Assembly: GCA_021018995.1 (NCBI GenBank)
Contig: CM037590.1
Span: 70,093,597 to 70,157,596 of the forward strand
Direction of reading: 5' to 3'
Origin: Chloranthus sessilifolius
Taxonomy: Eukaryota > Streptophyta > Magnoliopsida > Chloranthales > Chloranthaceae
Length of the DNA: 64,000 nucleotides
Of this stretch, positions 1 through 10,859 are shown in pieces. How positions within the stretch are numbered: the stretch's first letter is position 1; each line of letters starts with the position of its first letter. The notes under the pieces were generated by a model. It saw only the letters and a list, made by a program, of their open reading frames with translations. It was not told the origin of the DNA and did no database searches. The position numbers were made by a program, and so were the translations under genes.

Positions 1-87
1 TGTTCACGATGTGCTCACATATATACCATGCATAGTTCATGTTCTGTTATCCTTGATGTCATGTACACGTCTTTAATTTATCTTGAA

Positions 88-262
88 ATAAGTGATCCCG
101 CTAACTCGAGAGCTTGATATCCCGTCCAAGTGATCCCGCTAACTCGGGAGCTTGATATCTCGTCCAAGTGATCCTGCTAACTCGGGAGCTTGATTTTCTC
201 GGTCCAAGTGATCCCGCTAACTTGAGAGCTTGACAAGTGATCCCGCTAACTCGAGAGTTTGA
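88..262. repeat. Tandem repeat array inside the LTR
   Basis: About five imperfect copies of a unit of roughly 25-40 bp built on GTGATCCCGCTAACTCGAG followed by AGCTTGAT. The units vary in length because a linker resembling ATCCCGTCCA is present in some and missing in others. The array lies 700-880 bp before the LTR end. In the chromovirus LTRs at 27970 and 54380 other GC-richer repeats with GTGACGGGATATCC or CACCCGTCGTACCGG cores sit at a comparable place. Confidence 0.8.
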
Positions 263-571
263 TTTTCTTGTTTCTTGTTCTTGTACATGTCTTGTTTCAG
301 TATGATTCATTGATCTCGCCTGATTCCTTGTCAGCATGAATATGTCATCATTGTCAGCATGATACAATAATTCCATGATTTAGTGCTTGTTCTGTTATAT
401 ACTGCTAGGATATATGGATGCTAGAATAGACCTAATATAAGATGACATGTGTTTCCTTTTATTTTTCATCTAGACATGAATGAATAATCTAACATATAAA
501 TGAGTATTTTAATTTTCCCTGCTGAGCTTTGATGATAGCTCATCCTACGACTTTATATCTTAGCTGCAGAT

Positions 572-664
572 ATTGCTCAAGACCCTGAGCACGAAGCTGA
601 TCCTACCTACCAGTCTGAGGAGGAGGACGAGGAGGAAGGTTCTACTAAGGACTTCTTTCCTTGA
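572..664 (+). other. Acidic mini-ORF in the LTR, ending DFFP
   Basis: A 30-codon open frame follows a splice-acceptor-like CTGCAG. It has no start codon of its own and would have to be an exon or read-through. It is strongly acidic, with a run of E and D in the middle, and ends KDFFP-stop. Equivalent short acidic frames occur at the same place in three other LTRs of this window (30055-30156, minus 17301-17396, minus about 54653-54735). Coding function is an inference from this recurrence. Confidence 0.45.
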
Positions 665-965
665 GAGGTTTGGGAGAGATAGAGATTTGTTTTTAAACAT
701 TAAATATGTATAAACAGCAGTGCGAGTTAAGATAGTTTACTACTTCAGGTATAGGTTTCTGTTTATATTTCCTATTCAATTTACTGCTTTAGATAAAAGA
801 ATGGATATCAGTTGTTGTCATATTTCTTCGTATCTGAGTTAATTAAATTCGCTTCTGCATATGTAACACTTTGTATATGATGCCCTTGTATGATAGGATC
901 ATGTTAGGTGATCCGACAGTGCGACCTTTCCCATTGGCGAGAAGGAGAAAAGTCGGGCTGTCACA

Positions 966-1900
966 ATTGTTGTCTGCTGTTGTCCTTTGTATGCCATGGG
1001 ACTCATTGGTTGTCGCAATGGGACATAATAGGGCTTCCTCTTTTTTTTCTTCACTTCTGTTGTGGTGGAACCTGATTGTCACCAATGTGGTAGGATGTCT
1101 TAGGGAGTTGAGGTTCATGATGGGACATGATGGTCCTCCCCTTATGGTGGTGTGTTACAGTGAGTCTCATTGGTTGTAGGTGTGATGGGACCTGAGGGGG
1201 AACTCTGATGAGATGCTCGCACTGGAACGTGGTATGGGTGCGATGGGATGTTGGAGGGCTTCCTCTCTATTTTTGATTTCTTTAATGGTAGGGGGTTCAT
1301 CGATTATCGTGCGATGGGAAGGTGGAGGGCATATCCTCCTCTACTGCCAACGAGCGTGTGTTTCGGTTGCGATGGAGTCTTATGATTGCTGCGTGACAAG
1401 GGATTTAGAAAGTAGGCTCTCTGGTGGTTATGCAAAGTTATACAATGGGATTTTAGGGAAGTGTGATTGACTGAGCCTTGCTTTCTTGATTTACATCATG
1501 ACGGGATGTGTCCGAACTTCTTGGGTAGTATTGTCGCGATGAGACAGGTTTGTGATGGGATCAAGTTGTAGTTGCATCGCGACGGGACATGTGCGCGGTT
1601 GATGATACCTTAGTTGTCTCAATGTCGTGATGGGGCAATGATGGTGTTTCTTTCTTTGGTAGATCTCGATTTCGTAGGGGTTGGAATCAATTCAAATGGT
1701 GTCAGGATTGCTATGAGAGTTGACTTTGGTCTTCCTGGTGTGATAAGATTTTTGGGAGGCTCATTCTTAACTCTTCATGATGGGATATTGGGTCGAGCCT
1801 TCCTTTGGTCGCGTTGGCGTGTTAGGTTGCGTGGTGAAATTTTAGCATCGCGGTGGGACATAGGTATGGTCAATGGCTCTCTCTCTGTAAACATCCTGTG
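966..1900. repeat. Repetitive segment with recurring GCGATGGGAC motif
   Basis: The motif GCGATGGGAC and one-base variants recur irregularly about ten or more times, for example near 1016, 1312, 1578 and 1850. No periodic unit is visible and no open frame here resembles a protein. Fragments of the same motif in the opposite orientation (GTCCCATCGCGAC) occur at about 10935-11125. This looks like the U3 region of an LTR or another decayed repeat; I cannot place its ends. Confidence 0.5.
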
Positions 1901-1979
1901 AGTCTACGCAATGGGATTGAGTAGGAAGAGGGATTCTGATCGAGATGGGATAAAGGGGTTTGAGGGTGTGCAGTCTATG

Positions 1980-2560
1980 TGGTCGTAGCTAAGTATTGCG
2001 CGTAGGGTACTGCGCTCTTGATTAAATTGAGCGGTTGGCCATATGCGAGTGATTATATGATTAGAGTGGTGATTGCACATCAGTGCGTTTGCGTGCAATG
2101 TCATTATCCACTCTATGGACAGTGTGCAATCAAAGAGTCGCGGGGCTAGCAGAGCAGAGGTGTTCGGGTGTTGATTCAAATTCCACGCATGAGTTTCACC
2201 GTGTAATCTAATTATGCGCTAGAGTCAGTGTGCACAATCTGAGCATCGCCAAGTCACTGTGCAGGTGTCCCTTCAGATTCCACGCGGTAACATAGGCGTA
2301 TAATTTCATTCTGCAAAGGATTAGCTGTGCGTGATTATTTTGTTTGGATTGTGTATGGGAGGAAGTTCAATTGTGCGCCCCTCATGATGCACATGATTGT
2401 GTTTATGCGCTTCTGTATATGCGCATAATTTCATTACGCGTTTCATTTTGGGCGTTTAATTAAGAGAGTTTCTATATATACCCGAGTTCCTTTCATTTTT
2501 CTTCATTCATTCCTATTTTTCTCAAACTCCCTAGTTCAAACGATAACTTGTAATCCACCC
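1980..2560 (+). mobile_element. Possible Tat-type LTR fragment (U3 with TATA box)
   Basis: This stretch carries several copies of the AATTATGCGC/GCGCATAATT motif pair that fills the Tat-type LTRs at 8153-10859, 12015-13493 and 19729-21957. They are followed by TATATATA at about 2474-2481, and by CT-rich sequence downstream as in the LTR at 12015. If it is an LTR it is in the plus sense. Neither end could be fixed, so this is a motif-based inference. Confidence 0.4.
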
Positions 2561-4920
2561 ATTGGATTTTGATGTCGTTTCTTCCATGGTTTGTGGTTTA
2601 GCATGATCTTCAGGTTAGCGGGGTTTTCGACGGTGGTGTGACTTTTGAGAATTGACGGTATTGGGAAGGGAGCATCCTATATGCCCTTCATTATTGTTAG
2701 AAGGTGAAGGTAGCGGAAGGGAAGTCCTCCAAATGAATGGGAAGGAGTGTTCCCTAACCAATCCTTCCCTTCGCCCTCTGTTGCTCCAGATTGGATGCTC
2801 CGTGCTCAGGTTTTGTGTCCGTTTTGAGTTCGGTTTTTCTCTTGGGTTGTAGATTAGGATTTTAGGTTTTCATTTTGGGTTGTATGTTCAAGAGGTATGC
2901 CTCTGGTGACACCTATAAAATTTTAAGTTATGAATAAAGAGGTGTTTTGTTCATTGTGTATATTTAGATTGTTGTTCATGTTTGGCAGTGGTGTGTTTCT
3001 TGGGTTACGTTGGAGGGAGAGCGGGTAGTGTTAGAGTATGGTATTAATTTTCTGGGTGTATCCCTATTGTCCTATTTTAGGTGTTTGTTTTGAGGTCCCA
3101 CAACGAACTAGTAAGAAAAAATGCCCCAGTTTAGCGTATCTGAGGTTGAAAAGCAAGAATAAAACTGAAAAATAAAAACATGTCCCAGTTTGGGTATCGG
3201 TCTTGTGACCAGAGTATCGCTACCAAGGTGTTAGCGCTCTTTAAAAATAAATGCCCCAATGTCAAGTGATAGTAGGACTTTTATCTGCCTCACAGATGTC
3301 CTGATGTGTATTTATGATAATTCTATGTTGGGAGGTAGTTTGATTATTTCGGCCACATGCTGAGTCGACTTCATAAGTGCTGAACAATCATCATGTATGA
3401 TTGCTTTTAACAAGATTGATGTGAACAATAGGTAATGGGTGATTGCATTAATTGTCATTCGAGAGTTTTCGATTTTATTCTGAAAGAGATTTTGAAAGTC
3501 ATTTGACTCATTGCTCAAAAAGAAAATTAAGGGTGAAGAGGTAAGGTTTATTGATCTGAGGGTAGCTTCCTATTCAACCAAATTTTGAAATGGTAGTCAA
3601 CTACTTTCTTCTCGGGTGAGTAATGCGGTGCCATAATTGAGCTCTTCATCATGGTCCAGTACCATCAAATCATCAGATTCTATGGTTAGTAGGAGTTTTG
3701 TCCTCCTCCCGCCACCGTACGACAATATCTAGTAGTGTGAAGATATTTGGGAGGCCCTCGCGATTTGCTTATGCTCTCCTAATGAAAATACTAGGAATAC
3801 CCTCACAATTTGATTATGCTTCCCTAAATTCATTGACTGTTCATTCGTCGTATTGCTCTCGCTCGGTTGTGCTTCTTTTCTCTCTCTTTTCGTCTCTCAT
3901 TTTTTTCAAGTATTTGTTTTTTATTTTTTAAACATCCTGCTAACGCAAGAATTTTGAGATTTGATGGAACCTTATATTTTTATTTTTTTCTGCACTAACT
4001 TCAACTCCGTTGGAAGGTTGTGTGAGAATCCAGAGTTTTCTATATTTTAAAAAGAGAGTTTCATGATCCACTAGTATTTTCGATCAACTTGCCCAAATGA
4101 GAGGGTGGTCAATGAGTCAGATGATACCAAAAATAGTTTTGAAAATAATGACCTACGACTGGCAAATGCCTTGTGATGATTGCGAGGATGATAAGTATAT
4201 AAGTATGCCTATTTAGGCTACGAGATATGATGATCATTAAGTCGTGATTCCAAGGGTTAGGAAGTCTTTTCCTTGTAGCTGTTTTCTGGGCATGTTGCCG
4301 AGATAATATAAGTACTTCCCATATTAGTTTGATTTTCTCTAGGCAAGGCGGTTGTATAGGCACTTTTTCCTTAGCACTAGCTCTCCGACTTCGAGTTCAC
4401 TGTCAGGTAAGAATTATAAGTCAGAGATATTACTAGGCAGATGACATAGGTATATATATTTTTTGTTTTATATATATTTGTTTAATTTTTTATATTTTTG
4501 TGTTATGGTATAGTATCAGTTCCTTAAGCGGAGTCTGACTCAGGAGGTCGGATGGGCAAAGTGACAGTTGGATAGTTTATTTCAGGGTCCTCGATCCTTC
4601 TCGATCTGATTGATCAGGGATGAGAAACTTGTCATGTTCGGGTTTGCATTTTGGATGATATAAAATTTGTCGAAATAGGTGTGGCGTCTTTTGATTTCTT
4701 CTTTTGATAAGTCTTTTATGACCAGGGTTTCCTTGTCAGGAGGGACCTTCTTCTATTTTTTCGACGGAGTGAGGCATCTCGTAGAGCTAGAGCGTAGAGT
4801 TGTTAGAGTGGTTTTCGAGTTGTCGAGAAGTTATTTGCCTGTGAAGTTGGAGTGGAATTCGTTGGTGTTGTAAAGGTAATGATAAGAGAAGACAGAGGTA
4901 AAGGAAGAGGAGGAGACATG
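2561..4920. other. No recognisable gene
   Basis: The open frames here are short and show no protein family that I recognise. GCCCCAGTTT-like phrases at 3123-3250 recur twice and suggest decayed repeat DNA. A weak 9-bp inverted repeat (GGGAGCATCC at 2668 against GGATGCTCC at 2793) is probably incidental. Confidence 0.6.
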
Positions 4921-5211
4921 AGGGTGTAGACCAAGGTTGACCTTTCCTCTGTGTGGGGCGGTTCAGTTTTGTTTGATTATGCTTGTTTCGTTTGATTCAC
5001 ACTTTGGATTTATTGTGGTTGTTTTAAAGTTTTGTTTATAATTTTTGGAGGAGGTTTAGTGTCGAGAGTTTGGTGTAGTAGTTTTGCTACCGGTTGGTGT
5101 TATATGAAGGTTTTGATTGTGAGGTCTACAGAAATCTGGATCCAGTGGTTAGAATCGGTCTTAGTTATGATGTCGATTTTGGGTTATGGTGGGATGTGAG
5201 AGTTCGGTAAT

Positions 5212-5770
5212 ATGCCGATTTGGATGTTGATCGGGGTCGTAGGATTTAAGTCTGGTTTGATTTCAAAAGTGGGAGCGATGATTAGCTCCTTGATAGGTTT
5301 GATGGTTAGCTTAAAGGTGAGTGGAGTTGGCGTTATAGGAATAGGTTCGGTTTTAGTGATGGGTTCGTGTTCGATAACAGGCTCGAGTTTGACGACAGGT
5401 TCAGGTTTGACAATGGGTTCGGGTTTGATGACGGATTCGCCTTTGATGCTGGGTCTAAGCTTGTGGATGGGTGCAAGGTTGATGATAGGTTCGGGTCTAG
5501 GTTCGACGATTGGTTTAAGTTCAATGATCGGTTTGGTTTCGTATCCGATGACAGGTTTAAGTTCGATCATGGGTTTTGGTTTGATGATAGGTTCATGTTC
5601 GAGGATTGGTTTAGATTCGATAATAGGTTTAGATTTGATAATAGGTTTAGTTTTGATAGTAGGTTTAGGTTTGATGATAGGTTCATGTTCGGGTTCGATG
5701 CCTGGTTTAGGTTCAAGGGTTGGTTTGATGATAAGTTTAGGTTTGAGGTTTAGTTTCGTAGTCGGTGGAA
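5212..5770 (-). repeat. 18-bp minisatellite encoding a K/E-P hexapeptide repeat
   Basis: A degenerate repeat whose clearest copies (around 5610-5690) have an exact 18-bp period. On the minus strand, the sense strand of the neighbouring gag, it reads as a hexapeptide of the form K/E-P-I/V-I/V-x-x. A frame from 5570 down to 5184 stays open for 128 codons with units such as KPEPIV and KPIIEL. The plus strand reads as a glycine-rich frame, which I treat as the shadow. It probably encoded an extended charged, proline-rich spacer in or beside Gag. The reading frame is broken further upstream. Confidence 0.65.
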
Positions 5771-6740
5771 CGGGAAGTTCGATAGTGGGTTTAAGTTCTT
5801 GTTTTGGAGTTGAGGGGATGATGAGTTTGGTGTCGAGTTTTATAGGGGTTGATTAATGAGTTGATTCCTAAATTAGCCCAATGAGTGATTCTTGTGTGGG
5901 TGGCTCGGAGGTCTATTTAGCGAATGAACCGGATTCAAGGTTTCGTTTTGATGTTGGTGAGGTGATAAGTCCGGTGGTGAGTTCAGGTTTTGAAATGGGT
6001 TTTGGTTCGAGAGCAGGTTCCGAGGTTGGTTCAATGGTTGATTCTGTGGTGAGTGAAATGGATGGTTCGAAGGTGTGTTTGGTAGCAGATTCAGGTTCGG
6101 GATTTTGTTTTGAATTTGGTGAGGTGACGAGTTCGGTAGTGTTGAGTTTAGGTTTTGAAATTGGTTTTGGTTCGAGAGCTAGTTCTGAGGTTGGTGCGGT
6201 GAAGTGTTTGACAATGTGTTCGATTTTGGGGGTACATTGGATTATGGGCTTGGGTTTAGAGTTTAGTTTTGTGATCGGTTTAAGTTTGAACGGTGTTGTA
6301 TATTACCGATTGATCGGTTCGAAAATTACTTTTAGGATTGGCACATGAGCCATTTCGAGGGTAGTTTGCATCATTGATTTGGGCATCTGTTCAGGAGGTG
6401 TGGGGATTGATTCGTTTGTTGGTAGGTTATCTGATTCAAGGGTAGGTTGAGTTGGTTCGGAGATAAGTGTGTTGAGATTGGCGATGAGTTTGGTGATGGG
6501 TCGAGTTAGTTTAGGGGTAGATTCGGTGATAGTTTGAATTTTAGTGATCTCAGTGACCAGTTCTAGGTGAAAGGTAACTTCGCATTTATCGGTACGTGGG
6601 ATAGGGTTGGTTGGTTGTGAGTGAATGGTATAGACATAGTCTGAAGGGCATTCAATTCTGCGAATCAGGCTAGTTGGGTGGAATGGGGTAGGAGTGAATG
6701 AGTGTATGGCAACGTACGTGAGTTGAGTTTGAAGGAACAA
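5771..6740 (-). pseudogene. Low-complexity continuation of the element III protein region
   Basis: A minus-strand open frame from 6740 to 6303 is rich in threonine, proline and isoleucine and shows no known domain. The DNA between 5860 and 6300 is a degenerate extension of the neighbouring repeat, with GGTTCGAG and GGTTTTG phrases. The region probably links gag to the hexapeptide segment in the same minus-strand element. Frames are broken, and the protein's original extent cannot be read off. Confidence 0.4.
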
Positions 6741-7975
6741 TGGGTTGTAATAGGTGACATTAGTTTACGTGTCGTTGGGGTATTGGCTTTGATTGTAGTG
6801 CAGGTTTGTGTATTGGTTGGTTTATAAAGGTTTGTAAGGGTGTTGATCTTGGTTTGTGTATAGATCTTGAGCTTGGTCATATGGATGGTATGGTTGAGAG
6901 TATATTTGGTTTTGTTCTTGGTTTGTGTTGATTGTTCGGTGCTTAGAGTCTCATTTAAGGTGTTTGTATCAGGGTTGTCAGAAGAGGGTTCATTGGATGT
7001 TAGGGTAGAGACACTGAGGTCTCCATTCTTCAGGCGACGCTCTACGTGTGAAGTGTATTCTCGGAGGCTAGTGAAATCGAAGTAGTCGCTTAGGATGAGA
7101 ACACTCTGGAGAGGCTCTCGGGTATTGCTAATCATGATTTCTATCGCATCACTTTCTTTTATTTGCTCCCTATTCGGGCAGTGACCCTTCTCCAGCGATT
7201 GGCAAACGTCGAGAAGTCTTCGTCATCCTCTTGTCTTGTGTGTATCAAGTCAGCGAGACTGACCTCTTCGTGAGTTAAGTGTTGGTATTGGTCTAGGAAT
7301 TGTCTCAATTTCGACTAGAGGTAAGGCAGCGAACCACTCAAGGGAATAGGGCAAGTGGTGCTTTGGGTTTCCCGTACCTTTATATTTGTTGAATTTGGGT
7401 GGTTTGAAACCAACGAATATAGTGAAGTCGACGTCTCAGCAAAATTTGTTGAACACGCAAAATTGGTTAGAGTGTTCTTTCTTAGCCATGCAGTTGTCTA
7501 AAAGTTGGTGGAGGTTGTTTATGTTTATGGCAGTGTCTTTTTTAGGTGTCTCGGGAGAGGGTTGTCCTCGGTAGTTGTTGTTGAAGGTGTGAGACGTATA
7601 TGTGTTATGTGTCGAGGGAGTCGAAGCATGTGGAGGAGTCGGTGTCTTTTCCTCTTATCTATTCCTCGGAGTAACTTGTCTTTGAGACCAGAGCAATGCA
7701 TCGGCTTCTTTTCCTCCTTTTATGAGTGCACTGGCAGTGTGGTCCATAACTTGACTAGTGGGGTAGCTTCGCTCAGTACCACTTTCTCTGCTGTTGTCAT
7801 TGTGATTTGTGATCCGTGGAGCGAAGGACTATTTTTCACTCTCACTGGCCGTATTTACTTGGGCACGACGTTGGGCTATCCAGCGAGACGACCTAACGTT
7901 ATACTCGGGATCGCTAGGGAGGTCCCATGAGGGTGGGTCAGTATCATTAAAGGTTAATTTTTTTATGCCAGTCAT
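6665..7975 (-). pseudogene. Decayed gag of element III
   Basis: The minus-strand start at 7975 opens a frame beginning MTGIKKLTF and passing through WDLPSDPEYNVRSSRW. Further on, between about 7290 and 7140, the stretch LADLIHTRQEDDEDF followed by an NRWRR motif matches the retrotransposon Gag domain (capsid-like, about 100 residues). It runs on into the open frame 7135-6665, with REPLQSVLILSDYFDF and HVERRL. Frameshifts and stops separate these pieces. The place immediately downstream of LTR and primer site fits gag. No zinc knuckle was found. In life Gag would form the cytoplasmic virus-like particle. Confidence 0.65.
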
Positions 7976-8130
7976 TTTAAAATAGTTTTTTTTTTTTTGA
8001 AAAGTTTATCTACGTGCGAGTGTGTGTAGAAAAGTGATAAAGTAAAGCAAAGAAAAAAAAAACTAAATTAAGTAAAGCAAAGAAAATAGAAAATCAAATC
8101 AATTAGATCGAGGTAACCTTAGCGAAAATG
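7976..8130 (-). other. Untranslated leader of element III
   Basis: An A/T-rich leader with long T and A runs lies between the primer-binding site and the gag start. I see no open frame in it. Confidence 0.45.
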
Positions 8131-8152
8131 AGTCCCATCGTGATCGCCAGTC
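8131..8152 (-). promoter_or_regulatory. Primer-binding-site-like sequence, element III
   Basis: Directly after the LTR end the minus strand reads GACTGGCGATCACGATGGGA. This resembles the CTGGCGACTCTGCTGGGGA phrase that I recall following the 5' LTR of plant Tat/Ogre elements. The position, abutting the LTR terminus, supports a tRNA primer site. The match to a specific tRNA was not tested. Confidence 0.5.
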
Positions 8153-10859
8153 TGTTGGTACGTGTTTTTTCTGGGTCCCTTTCGGTCTTCTGAAAGAGTG
8201 GTCCAATTCGGTCCAAGTGGACTCTGGCAAGGGCGATGATGGAGTAATAAATTAGGGAATATTAAATTGCTGAAATTAAAGAGGCGAATATTAAATGGAG
8301 AATACCTGGATGATGCGAATGTCGGCTGTAAATATTTATCGACGTTGCAATACGTCACTGATCACACTTTAAGATAAGTGGGAGCTTGCAGGTTAAACTC
8401 CTTTATTGAATTGTCGGCCAGTCAACGTCAACAATTATAGGTTGCCTATAGTCTAACTGATTTGGTTTTCCTATTCTTGCTGGGATTCTAATTAACTTGG
8501 TCTCCTAATCCTACTAGGAGTCTGATTAAAAAAATATCTCCTACTTCTACTAAGAGTCTAATTTAAAGAAATTCTTCTGATTCTACTAGGAGTCTAATTA
8601 ATTTAAATATCTTAATCCTATTAGAAATCTAATTGAGTAAGCCTCCTAATCCTACTAGGAATACAAATATGTTAATTCTACGGAAACTAATTAGAAATAT
8701 ACTAATTCTATTTAAACTCTAATTAATTAAAAATATACTAATTCTATTAAAATTTTAATTAAAGTAAATATACTAATTTTACTGAAAATCTTTAAAAAAT
8801 GGTTTTTGCCCGCTATGCAAAGGAGGATCGGCCCTGTTCTCAGGTACCCTTCGTAAGCTCCCTTGGGCAAATCGGTTGATAGGGTACTTTGAAAATAATA
8901 TAGATTGAAAAACAAATTTTAAATTTATAAATTATGGATTTACGGATCGAAAATCGATGATTTTGAGAATCAAGTTTAAAATTAGAACTAAAATTCTAAA
9001 ACTAAAATTTAGGAACTACAGTGTCAAAATTGATCTAAGAATATGAACCTAAGATCTAAAACTAGAGATTTAGAACTAAAATTGAAATTCTAAGACTAAA
9101 ATTAAGGATTGGTTCTAGAAACTAAGAACTAAAATAAGAAAATTAGAAATTTAGATTAAAACCTAAGATCTAAGATCTAGAATTTAAGAGTTAGAGGGCT
9201 AGAACCTAAATCTAGAACTACAATTAAAAAAAGAGGAACTGGTTCTAGAACCTAAGAACTAGAACTAAAAAATTAAGAACTAAGAAATTACCTGAAGCCA
9301 AGCACTGCGGAGAACGAACTCAAAAATTCGATTGTTAGATGCTAAAATTGTGTAAATTGTGTAGAAAAAATTGTGTATAGGAAAATTATCTATTGTGTAT
9401 TGAATAGCTAGGGGGTAAAAGTCTTATTTATAGGCTTTTGCTAGAAATCCTAGTGTAACTCTAATTCCTAGTTCTTCTAAAGTAATAAAGTAAAGTCCTA
9501 GAACGATAAGGTAACTGATCATATTTCTAATAAAGGAAATGAATCCTATTTTCTAAAATAATATAATAAAGAGACTAATCCTAATTCAACTAGGAGTTTT
9601 GGAAAACGTCACTTTTTGCGCAACTGTCAAAAATTGACCATGACTACTTTGATACTTTTCGGAATTGTATATTTTTTAGCTTGTTGGAAAGCTACTTCGA
9701 TAAGCTTTCAAGCGTGATCAATTTTGCACTATTCCGACTTCGTTTAATGCTTCAAAATAGGTTAAAAATAAAAGTGACGGGATTGACAATTAGGAAAGGT
9801 TGGGATCATAAACTAAGGACTGAAATCTAGAACTTAAGAATTAAAAACTGTAATGAAAATTAAGAGCTGAGGCCAAAATTAAGAACTAGAACCTAGAAGC
9901 TAAGAACTAGAACCTAAAAATTGAAAACTAGAAATTTAAGAACTAGAAACTAGAACCTAGGAGATTACCTGAGGTCGGACGCCGAAGAGAGCCTTCAAAT
10001 CCCTAAGCTTGGAAGAGAGGAGAAAATTGTGTATTTTTGGGATGAGGTAGTGGGTCCTAGTTATAGGATTTTGGCTAATTACGCGCCCTGTGGGGTGCGC
10101 TCATTTGGTCGGTGAATTTCAATTATGCGCCCGGTCTTGTGCATTTAATCGAATTATGCGCCCTATTTCAGACGCTCAATCATTTTGAGTTGGTGACTGA
10201 CTTAGTGAGTGATCGACTGACTGGCTCATCCGAGTATCCCAGTCCTATTCTAATTAGACTAATTGCGCGCCTTGATTAGTGCGCTCAATCAATTAAGCAC
10301 CTGAATTCATGTGCTTAATAGGGAATCTCAGGCGGTCTAGGGAGTTAGAGATCGGGTTCGCTTTGAAACCAATTATATGCTTGTGCTGAGGTGCATAATT
10401 CGATTGCATGCTCTAGGTAGGGCGTACAATCATGTCTTAGGCAGTTTCTAGAAGGGTACAAGGCCAGTCCAAAACTAACTAATTACGTGTTGAGTAAAAA
10501 GCGTGCATTCTGATTGCGCGCGCCTGCCAGGATGCATAATTAAGGTCTAAGGCGGTCCTCAAGAAGTGAAATCCTGATTCAAGAGGAACCAATTGTGCCA
10601 GACATGGGGCGTGCAATTGAGTTATGCGCGCTATACGGGGTGCATAATTTGGGACTTTCCTAGGTTTGAGCTGGGTCTGAGTAACAGAGATATTGTTTCA
10701 GCCTGGGTCTCCATGTACTACTATTTCAGTGCATGGTCCCCGTATCAGGGTTTTAAAGTTTTCAGAGAATGCTAGCCCTTTTCCGGAGATCATGGGCAAG
10801 GTCAAAGGTTGATCGAACATGTTTGTATATTCCGAGAGGGCAAAATGGGAGTGTCTACA
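8153..10859 (-). mobile_element. 5' LTR of element III (Tat type)
   Basis: On the minus strand it starts TGTAGACACTCCCATTTTGC and ends CGTACCAACA, with TG...CA termini. It aligns by eye end to end with the LTR at 19729-21957, sharing the GGCAAAATGGGAGTGTCTACA terminus and a GCTCCCTTGGG(C/T)AAATCGG block. U3 holds at least six AATTatGCGC-type inverted pairs (10080-10660). A TATAAATA on the minus strand near 9432 is a plausible promoter. The rest is filled with degenerate repeats of CTAAGAACTAGAAC and of TCCTAATCCTACTAGGAG. It is about 2.7 kb, longer than its 2.2 kb relative. Confidence 0.75.
10080..10660. repeat. Array of AATT-GCGC inverted pairs in U3
   Basis: At least six units have the form AATTatGCGC, then 12-25 bp, then GtGCatAATT, so each unit is itself an interrupted palindrome. 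Spacing between units is irregular, about 60-100 bp. The same unit type is present at 12240-12790, 20990-21400 and 2180-2460. Confidence 0.65.

Larger units (their letters stand above)
1..965 (+). mobile_element. Right-hand part of a chromovirus-type LTR
   Basis: The segment ends in GGGCTGTCACA at 955-965, the same terminal motif as both LTRs of the complete chromovirus at 27970-41042. As in those LTRs it contains a GAGCT/AGCTCA box (around 525-542), a CTGCAG splice-acceptor-like site (564-569) and a short acidic open frame ending in DFFP. The DNA after 965 does not resemble a methionine-tRNA primer-binding site, so this is a 3' LTR or a solo LTR rather than a 5' LTR. Its start lies outside the window. 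The family assignment is inferred from shared landmarks; overall similarity to the other LTRs is low by eye. Confidence 0.65.
4921..10859 (-). mobile_element. Tat/Ogre-like Ty3 retrotransposon, 5' part (element III)
   Basis: Reading on the minus strand, the element begins with a 2.7 kb LTR (10859 down to 8153), followed directly by a primer-binding-site-like sequence, a leader, a decayed gag starting at 7975 and a long repeat-coding segment. No protease, reverse transcriptase, integrase or 3' LTR is recognisable to the left, so the element is 3'-truncated or has decayed beyond recognition. The left limit given here is approximate. The lineage call rests on the LTR start (TGTAGACACTCCC), the CTGGCGA primer site and the style of the gag. 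Confidence 0.6.

Noticed and set aside
2668-2802. Terminal inverted repeats of a small transposon
   Set aside because: Only 9 bp match, and there is no flanking duplication.
5212-5856. Plus-strand 214-codon glycine-rich repeat protein
   Set aside because: It is the antisense reading of an 18-bp repeat whose minus strand is continuous with the retrotransposon gag. Repeats of codon length keep several frames open.
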